DNA of 57,730 nucleotides from REEB470 sp032117095 (GTDB taxonomy: Bacteria > Bacillota > Bacilli > Paenibacillales > YIM-B00363): contig JAULZZ010000081.1 of assembly GCA_032117095.1 (NCBI GenBank), positions 1-57,730 on the forward strand. Direction: 5' to 3'. The position numbers were made by a program, and so were the translations under genes. Below, piece by piece: positions 52,396 through 57,730 of this stretch. The stretch's first letter is position 1. The number at the start of each line of letters is the position of its first letter. The notes under the pieces were generated by a model. It was not told where the DNA came from and made no database searches. It saw nothing but the letters and a program-made list of their open reading frames with translations.

Positions 52396-53469
52396 ATGAA
52401 AAACGGAAAAAGCAACAGCATAAAACAGATGGCGATCGTAGCAGTGTGTCTTGGGATGATCGGGAGTGGGGGGCTTGTGCAGGAGATGGTCACGGCGAAG
52501 CCTACGAAGCCTGCGAAACATGCTGTAAAACGCTTAAAGACATGGAAAATAACGCCTGTGATGACACAAATGATCCGCGTCCCCGCATCGAAGATTGCAA
52601 GCATGCCGTTGGGGGAATCTGATAAAATCACAACGGTGAACTTGCGTGACTTTCAGATCGGGAAGGCAGAAGTGACGGGTGCATTGTGGAGTGACGTGTA
52701 CAACTGGGCGGTGATGAAAGGGTATAGGTTTGAAAATACAGGACAGAACGTAGGGACAGATAAGCCCGTAACAGACATAAACTTGTACGATGTGATCGTA
52801 TGGTTGAATGCGTATTCGGAGAAGTCGGGATTACAGCCGGTGTATCGTGACAAGCAGGGAAAAGTACTCAAAGATGCGAAATGGGACTACAGCATAAGAA
52901 AATGTGTGGTATTAGACACAGAAGACGGAGATGGACCAAGTGAATCTGATATTGAATGCAATAAAACAAGACAGCAACAAATCAATAAGATTGAAGCAAG
53001 ATTGGAAAATGTAGTGGCAAAAAAGTACAACGGGTATCGATTGCCGACACCAACAGAGTGGAGGCTCGCGGCGAGTTGGCTAGGCTCGAACAAGCCAAAC
53101 AAAGGTAAACTCGCAACAGAAGCATACGCCACAATGGGAAGAGATCGAAAGATGTATTACTGGACACCAGCGAACTATGCGAGTGGGGCGACCGACAATG
53201 TGCGTAACGAAACAGAAACGACAAATGTAGCGTCGATTAATAAGAAAAGTGCGCAAACAGTGTGTGCCAAAGTCTCCAACGTTCTTGGCATATGTGATAT
53301 GAGTGGGAACGTGTGGGAATGGGTGAGAGGTAATGATGGTCGCCTTTATTTCTATGGGGCGGGATGGTACGCAAGTAGCATTTATGCGAATTTGGGGAAT
53401 AATGACTCCTCCTCTTTTGGAACTGCCGTTGATCATATCGGTTTTCGCTTAGTCCGGAATGTGAAATAA
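52396..53469 (+). CDS. Secreted FGE/C-type-lectin-fold protein, copy 2
   Basis: This 357-residue paralog of the 50539 product starts at ATG 52396 (AAGGGAGCATGTAGACG upstream). The Sec signal peptide is MAIVAVCLGMIGSGGLVQ, with the linker VPASKIASMPLGESDK. The fold landmarks are DFQIGKAEVTGALWSDVYNW, LYDVIVWLNAYSE, GYRLPTPTEWRLAASWLG, YYWTPANYASGAT, GICDMSGNVWEW and HIGFRLVR. It has an extra acidic, cysteine-containing insert (about residues 170-200) compared with copy 1. The RGGSW motif is altered to YGAGW, and no catalytic cysteine follows. The coding part is far more diverged from copy 1 than the duplicated flanks are. A ligand-binding or surface role is inferred. Confidence 0.78.
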   Translation: MKNGKSNSIKQMAIVAVCLGMIGSGGLVQEMVTAKPTKPAKHAVKRLKTWKITPVMTQMIRVPASKIASMPLGESDKITTVNLRDFQIGKAEVTGALWSDVYNWAVMKGYRFENTGQNVGTDKPVTDINLYDVIVWLNAYSEKSGLQPVYRDKQGKVLKDAKWDYSIRKCVVLDTEDGDGPSESDIECNKTRQQQINKIEARLENVVAKKYNGYRLPTPTEWRLAASWLGSNKPNKGKLATEAYATMGRDRKMYYWTPANYASGATDNVRNETETTNVASINKKSAQTVCAKVSNVLGICDMSGNVWEWVRGNDGRLYFYGAGWYASSIYANLGNNDSSSFGTAVDHIGFRLVRNVK

Positions 53470-53657
53470 CCTCCTGGATACTTTCCCCCCTTTTTCCTTG
53501 GTTGCATTGAAGTCATAAAAAAGCACCTCTTCTCCCTACGTCCCTTACGCGCAACGCCTGTCTGCTGAGACGCTGGCGCAACGGGGGGCGTATTGCCGTT
53601 TTTGGCAGGGTCGTCGTTGCGCTTCATCCGAACAGTGCAAAAAAAACGCGTACCGTG

Positions 53658-53686
53658 TTGACAACCCACATTTGGTTTGTTATCAT
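53658..53686 (+). promoter_or_regulatory. Promoter of the S10 operon
   Basis: TTGACA (53658-53663) and TATCAT (53681-53686) lie exactly 17 bp apart, about 150 bases before rpsJ. Confidence 0.75.
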
Positions 53687-53740
53687 AGCAAAGATTGTGT
53701 TGTAGTGGTGCGATGAAGCAGGAGGTTTCTGGCACACCCG

Positions 53741-53769
53741 GTCCCTTTGCCATGAAGGGGACGTTTTTT
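53741..53769 (+). terminator. Leader hairpin with T-run (possible attenuator) of the S10 operon
   Basis: GTCCCTTT (53741-53748) pairs with AAGGGGAC (53755-53762), with one G-U pair, and is followed by G and six T (53764-53769). It lies between the S10 promoter and rpsJ, just after GCAGGAGGTTTCTGGCACAC. A terminator in a leader suggests control by premature termination. Confidence 0.6.
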
Positions 53770-53838
53770 GTGTGATGCACAGCTCATTTCTGCAGAGTAT
53801 GTCCATACAAATTTGGGCGATCTAGGGAGGGTAAAGCA

Positions 53839-54147
53839 ATGGCAAAGCAAAAAATCCGCATCAGACTTAAAGCGTACGATCACCGTATGTTGGATCAATC
53901 TGCGGAGAAAATCGTAGAGACAGCGAAACGTTCGGGGGCGAGCGTGTCTGGACCGATCCCGTTGCCGACGGATAAGCAAGTCGTTACTATCTTGCGCGCA
54001 GTGCACAAATACAAGGATTCACGCGAACAATTCGAAATGCGCACGCACAAGCGGTTGATCGACATCTTGCATCCGACACCGCAGACGGTTGATGCGCTCA
54101 TGCGGCTCGATTTGCCTTCGGGTGTGGACATCGAGATCAAACTGTAG
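53839..54147 (+). CDS. rpsJ: 30S ribosomal protein S10
   Basis: The gene encodes 102 residues from ATG 53839 after GATCTAGGGAGGGTAAAGCA. KIRIRLKAYDHRMLDQSAEK and HKRLIDILHPTPQTVDALMR are the conserved parts. It is the first gene of the S10 operon and also the NusE antitermination partner. Confidence 0.98.
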   Translation: MAKQKIRIRLKAYDHRMLDQSAEKIVETAKRSGASVSGPIPLPTDKQVVTILRAVHKYKDSREQFEMRTHKRLIDILHPTPQTVDALMRLDLPSGVDIEIKL

Positions 54148-54219
54148 CGTCGTGCGTGGTCGGTGCTGCATGTGCGGTGCCAATTTATTTTTCAATCAAC
54201 AGTGAAAAGAGGTGTTCAC

Positions 54220-54864
54220 ATGACAAAAGGAATCCTTGGGCGAAAAATCGGGATGACCCAGTGGTTTACCGAGGAAGGCAAGGCAATTCCCGTCACCGTC
54301 GTAGAAGCGGGGCCATGCGTCGTGCTCCAGAAAAAGGACGTCGCCAACGATGGGTACGAAGCAGTACAACTTGGGTTCGCCGAGAAACGCGCCAAACTTG
54401 CGACTAAAGCTGCGATCGGTCATGCCAAAAAAGCAGGGTCTCCTCCCCAACGGCTCATCAAAGAATTTCGTGGCGTGTCCATTGAAGGAGTTGCGCTCGG
54501 ACAGGTATTCACGGTCGATCAATTTACTGCTGGAGAATACGTCGATGTGACGGCAACATCCAAAGGGAGGGGGACGCTTGGCGCCATTCAGCGGTGGAAC
54601 ATGAGTCGGGGGCCAATGACCCACGGTTCCAAATACCACCGTGGCCAAGGTTCACTCGCCATTCACCGGGATGCCAACCGCGTACCCAAAGGAAAGAAAA
54701 TGGCTGGTCGTACAGGAAACGAGCAAGTGACCATGCAAAATCTTGAAATTATCAAGGTGGATAGCGCACGCAATGTCCTCCTCATCAAAGGTTCGATCCC
54801 AGGTCCGCGCAATACGTACGTCAATATCCGTACCGCCATCAAAAAAGGCAACGCCAAATCATAA
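54220..54864 (+). CDS. rplC: 50S ribosomal protein L3
   Basis: The gene encodes 214 residues from ATG 54220 after GTGAAAAGAGGTGTTCAC. Landmarks are KGILGRKIGMTQWF, VTVVEAGPCVVLQKK and MTHGSKYHRGQGSLAIHR. It binds 23S rRNA near the peptidyl-transferase centre. Confidence 0.98.
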   Translation: MTKGILGRKIGMTQWFTEEGKAIPVTVVEAGPCVVLQKKDVANDGYEAVQLGFAEKRAKLATKAAIGHAKKAGSPPQRLIKEFRGVSIEGVALGQVFTVDQFTAGEYVDVTATSKGRGTLGAIQRWNMSRGPMTHGSKYHRGQGSLAIHRDANRVPKGKKMAGRTGNEQVTMQNLEIIKVDSARNVLLIKGSIPGPRNTYVNIRTAIKKGNAKS

Positions 54865-54893
54865 GTCAATGCACAAAGAAAGGAGGGCTAGTC

Positions 54894-55517
54894 ATGCCAA
54901 ATGTTGCCCTTTATAATGTAGCGGGTCAACAAGTCGGGGAAGTACAACTTGCGGACCACGCTTTTGGAATCGCCCCGAATAAACACGTATTATTCGAAGC
55001 CGTACACATGCAACAAGCATCCTTGCGCTTGGGTACGCACAAGACAAAGGGTCGTAGTGAAGTGCGTGGAGGCGGTCGCAAACCTTGGAAACAAAAAGGG
55101 ACAGGGCGTGCACGCCAAGGGTCGATCCGTGCTCCCCAATGGAAAGGCGGAGGTACCGTATTTGGGCCTACACCGCGGAGCTACGCATACAAATTACCCA
55201 AAAAAGTTCGCCGGTTGGCATTGCATTCCGCACTTTCTTCCAAAGTACTCGACAATGAAATTACAGTACTCGATGCGCTCGCCGTGGAAGGGCCAAAAAC
55301 CAAAGTCATGGCAACGATTTTGAGCAATTTGAACATCACGCGCAAAGCGCTTGTCGTCGTCGCCGATTTCGATGAGAACATTGCGTTGTCCATTCGGAAC
55401 ATCCCGTATGCGAAGGTCGTCGACGCCCAAGGTGTGAACGTATTGGATATTTTGAGGTACGAACAGCTCATCATCACGCAGGAAGCTGCCCAACGTGTTG
55501 CGGAGGTGTTCCCCTAA
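54894..55517 (+). CDS. rplD: 50S ribosomal protein L4
   Basis: The gene encodes 207 residues from ATG 54894 after GAAAGGAGGGCTAGTC. The exit-tunnel loop is GGGRKPWKQKGTGRARQGS with APQWKGGGTVFGP. L4 is the regulator of the S10 operon in some bacteria. Its stop TAA abuts the next ATG. Confidence 0.98.
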   Translation: MPNVALYNVAGQQVGEVQLADHAFGIAPNKHVLFEAVHMQQASLRLGTHKTKGRSEVRGGGRKPWKQKGTGRARQGSIRAPQWKGGGTVFGPTPRSYAYKLPKKVRRLALHSALSSKVLDNEITVLDALAVEGPKTKVMATILSNLNITRKALVVVADFDENIALSIRNIPYAKVVDAQGVNVLDILRYEQLIITQEAAQRVAEVFP

Positions 55518-55817
55518 ATGAAGATGAAAAACATCTATGACCTCATTCGGAGACCAGTCGTTACCGAAAGCACAAGCGACTGGACAGAACAAAAAAAATA
55601 CGTATTTGAAGTCGACCGTCACGCCAACAAAACAGAGATCAAGCAAGCGATCGAAAAGATTTTCAAAGTAAAAGTCGTTGCCGTGAACACCATGATCGTC
55701 CCGTCGAAGCCCAAACGCCAAGGAAAGCACCAAGGCTACACGTCGGAATGGAAAAAAGCGATTGTCACACTCGCACCAGAAAGCAAAACGCTCGAATATT
55801 TTGAATCTGTAGAATAA
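55518..55817 (+). CDS. rplW: 50S ribosomal protein L23
   Basis: The gene encodes 99 residues from ATG 55518, directly after the L4 stop (TAAATG), so translation is probably coupled. YDLIRRPVVTESTSD, KYVFEVDRHANKTEIKQAIE and VNTMIVPSKPKRQGK are conserved. It lies at the tunnel exit and contacts trigger factor and SRP. Confidence 0.97.
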   Translation: MKMKNIYDLIRRPVVTESTSDWTEQKKYVFEVDRHANKTEIKQAIEKIFKVKVVAVNTMIVPSKPKRQGKHQGYTSEWKKAIVTLAPESKTLEYFESVE

Positions 55818-55846
55818 CAACGCGGTTTCATAAGGGGGGGGAACAC

Positions 55847-56674
55847 ATGCCGATCAAAAGTTATAAACCGACCACGCCTTCGCGTCGTCACATGACCGTA
55901 CTGACATTTCAAGAAATCACGACGAACAAGCCCGAGAAGTCGTTGACCGCACCACTCAAAAACAAAGCCGGTCGCAACAATCAGGGGAAAATTACGACAC
56001 GTCATCAAGGTGGCGGACACAAACGAAAGTACCGGATTATCGACTTCAAACGCAACAAAGACAACGTGCCTGGACGCGTGGCGACGATCGAGTACGATCC
56101 AAACCGCACGGCGAACATCGCCCTGATTCATTATCGTGATGGGGAAAAACGGTATATTTTGGCGCCAAAAGGGTTAAAAGTAGACGACATGATCGTATCG
56201 GGTCCGTCCGCAGACATCAAAGTAGGCAATGCGTTGCCACTGGCATCGATCCCCGTAGGAACAGTGATTCATAACATCGAATTACAACCGGGAAAAGGTG
56301 GGCAGCTCGTCCGTTCAGCTGGTACGCAAGCCCAATTGCTCGGAAAAGAAGAACGTTATGTCATTGTGCGCCTTACTTCTGGGGAAATGCGTCGCATTCT
56401 CGGGGGATGTCGCGCTACGATCGGCTCCGTTGGCAACGAAGACCACGAGCTGGTGCATATCGGAAAAGCGGGTCGTAGTCGCTGGCTCGGACGCCGTCCT
56501 ACCGTTCGCGGAGTCGTCATGAACCCCAACGACCATCCACACGGTGGGGGCGAAGGAAAAGCGCCAATCGGACGCAAGTCACCGATGTCACCATGGGGCA
56601 AGAAAACACTCGGCGTAAAAACACGAAACAAGAAGAAAAAATCAAATCAATACATGATCCGCAGACGAAAATAA
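55847..56674 (+). CDS. rplB: 50S ribosomal protein L2
   Basis: The gene encodes 275 residues from ATG 55847 after AAGGGGGGGGAACAC. Conserved parts are GRNNQGKITTRHQGGGHKRK, QLVRSAGTQAQLLGKE and NPNDHPHGGGEGKAPIGRK, the latter with the histidine near the peptidyl-transferase centre. Confidence 0.98.
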   Translation: MPIKSYKPTTPSRRHMTVLTFQEITTNKPEKSLTAPLKNKAGRNNQGKITTRHQGGGHKRKYRIIDFKRNKDNVPGRVATIEYDPNRTANIALIHYRDGEKRYILAPKGLKVDDMIVSGPSADIKVGNALPLASIPVGTVIHNIELQPGKGGQLVRSAGTQAQLLGKEERYVIVRLTSGEMRRILGGCRATIGSVGNEDHELVHIGKAGRSRWLGRRPTVRGVVMNPNDHPHGGGEGKAPIGRKSPMSPWGKKTLGVKTRNKKKKSNQYMIRRRK

Positions 56675-56747
56675 TGCTTTTCGCTTGCTGGCATGCGCTT
56701 TCGTTGCCGTATCATAGCACATTTCGCATCAGAAAGGAGTTGTATAC

Positions 56748-57026
56748 GTGGGACGCAGTCTAAAAAAAGGGCCGTTTGTAGATGACTATCTTCTCAAAAA
56801 AGTCGAGGATGTCAATACGACGAAGAAGAAAACGATCATCAAGACGTGGTCGCGCAGGTCAACGATATTCCCGCAGTTTATCGGTCATACTTTTGGAGTA
56901 TACGACGGACGCAAACACGTTCCTGTGTATGTCACCGAAGACATGGTGGGGCACAAGCTAGGCGAGTTTGCACCGACACGGACGTTCAAAGGACATTCGG
57001 GAGACGATCGCAAAACAAAAAGATAA
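56748..57026 (+). CDS. rpsS: 30S ribosomal protein S19
   Basis: The gene encodes 92 residues from GTG 56748 after AGAAAGGAGTTGTATAC. GRSLKKGPFVDDYLLKKVE and IKTWSRRSTIFPQFIGHTF are conserved. It sits in the 30S head beside S13. Confidence 0.98.
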   Translation: MGRSLKKGPFVDDYLLKKVEDVNTTKKKTIIKTWSRRSTIFPQFIGHTFGVYDGRKHVPVYVTEDMVGHKLGEFAPTRTFKGHSGDDRKTKR

Positions 57027-57090
57027 ACCCGCAATAGCAGAAATTAACCGCTGAGTTACGTGCGAAGCGAAAGGAAGGAGGAAAATTCCA

Positions 57091-57432
57091 TTGGAAGCGA
57101 TCGCCCATTTACGTTTTGTGCGCATCACTGCACGAAAATCACGCATGGTACTCGACTTAATCCGTGACAAATCCGTGGAAGAAGCGTTTGCAATTTTGCG
57201 GTTGACGCCGCGTGGGGCATCCCCCGTCATTGCCAAATTGTTGAAGTCCGCAGTCGCCAACGCAACGAACAACTACGCATTGCAAGCCGATCAGCTCGTG
57301 ATCTCGCAAGCGTATGCGAACGAAGGACCGACGATGAAGCGTGTGCAACCGCGTTCACAAGGTCGAGCCATGCAAATTCTTAAGCGAACGAGTCACATCA
57401 CGATCACGGTTCGTGAAAATCCAAAGACATAG
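57091..57432 (+). CDS. rplV: 50S ribosomal protein L22
   Basis: The gene encodes 113 residues from TTG 57091 after AAGGAAGGAGGAAAATTCCA. RFVRITARKSRMVLDLIRDK and LKSAVANATNNYAL are conserved; the tunnel hairpin tip is PTMKRVQPRSQGRA. Confidence 0.97.
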   Translation: MEAIAHLRFVRITARKSRMVLDLIRDKSVEEAFAILRLTPRGASPVIAKLLKSAVANATNNYALQADQLVISQAYANEGPTMKRVQPRSQGRAMQILKRTSHITITVRENPKT

Positions 57433-57450
57433 TAGACGAGGAGGGTGATT

Positions 57451-57730
57451 ATGGGTCAGAAAGTAAATCCAGTCGGGTTACGCATCGGCATCATCCGAGA
57501 TTGGGAGTCCAAATGGTATGCTGAAAAAGATTTTGGCAAACTATTGATGGAAGACGTTCGTATTCGGGAATATCTAAAAAAGAAACTAAAAGACAGTGCC
57601 GTGTCGCGTTTTGAAATTGAGCGTGCGACAAACAGAGTCAACATTACCATCTTTACGGCGAAACCGGGCATGGTCATCGGCAAAGGCGGAGCTGAGATTG
57701 AAGTCATCCGTAACCACATTGCGACCATGA
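57451..57730 (+). CDS. rpsC: 30S ribosomal protein S3, N-terminal part
   Basis: The first 93 codons are visible and the gene runs off the right edge. ATG 57451 follows GACGAGGAGGGTGATT. GQKVNPVGLRIGIIRDWESK and the KH-domain loop MVIGKGGAEIEVI identify it. The order rplV-rpsC is standard. Confidence 0.97.
   Translation, partial: MGQKVNPVGLRIGIIRDWESKWYAEKDFGKLLMEDVRIREYLKKKLKDSAVSRFEIERATNRVNITIFTAKPGMVIGKGGAEIEVIRNHIATM

Larger units (their letters stand above)
53470..53838. other. Intergenic region and leader before the S10 operon
   Basis: There is no gene. After the FGE-fold gene come a C/T-rich tract, a TGCC/GGCA hairpin near 53592-53607, the S10 promoter and a leader hairpin, listed separately. 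Confidence 0.5.

Noticed and set aside
50539..53469. True formylglycine-generating enzyme activity, suggested by the fold and nearby sulfate genes
   Set aside because: The cysteines that follow RGGSW in active FGE are missing in all four domains, and no sulfatase gene is in the window.
1..57730. CRISPR arrays, tRNA and rRNA genes
   Set aside because: No regularly spaced short repeats and no cloverleaf or rRNA-like sequence were recognised by eye on either strand.

Overview
The window looks like a chromosome segment of a spore-forming Bacilli-type Firmicute of intermediate GC. The evidence is the conserved gene order sigH-rpmG-secE-nusG-rplKA-rplJL-ybxB-rpoBC-rplGB-rpsLG-fusA-tuf, followed by the start of the S10 operon. 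It also has Gram-positive lipoproteins, strong Shine-Dalgarno sites, frequent GTG and TTG starts, and a Zur-type zinc regulon. No rRNA, tRNA or CRISPR array was recognised.

Layout. (1) 1-443: end of an IS256-type insertion sequence. (2) 444-11746: a defence island. It holds a type I restriction-modification operon of unusual build: a methylase-like/TRD fusion, HsdM, a HepT-type HEPN protein, an MntA-type nucleotidyltransferase fused to HsdS, and HsdR. A free-standing HepT/MntA pair and an AAA ATPase with a frameshifted partner follow. (3) 11884-17651: a zinc operon of ZnuCBA transporter, two COG0523 metallochaperone GTPases, a Fur-family regulator (probably Zur) and a thioredoxin-like [2Fe-2S] protein. 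(4) 17778-22720: a five-gene nickel/metallophore-type ABC transporter. (5) 22750-26457, minus strand: a 1235-residue prepilin-like protein carrying two formylglycine-generating-enzyme (FGE)/C-type-lectin-fold domains. (6) 26820-44267: the conserved sigH to tuf block. (7) 44412-53469: accessory genes sitting between tuf and the S10 operon, where most Bacilli have little or nothing. These are a sulfate transporter on the minus strand (sbp, cysT, cysW, cysA), a second diverged sulfate-binding protein, and two FGE-fold secreted proteins created by a tandem duplication. (8) 53658-57730: promoter, leader and first eight genes of the S10 operon, with rpsC cut by the window edge.

How the parts relate. 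The ribosomal and RNA polymerase genes are ordinary and look intact; the rifampicin and streptomycin target regions look wild type. The most unusual material is accessory. First, HepT/MntA modules occur twice within 6 kb, and one MntA is fused in frame to the DNA-specificity subunit of a restriction enzyme. Second, four FGE-fold domains at three sites share a conserved entry motif, lack the FGE catalytic cysteines, and are linked either to a prepilin leader or to a signal peptide. Third, a 105-bp element with terminal inverted repeats occurs three times, with paired changes in its arms. All functions are inferred from reading the sequence; no database search was run.
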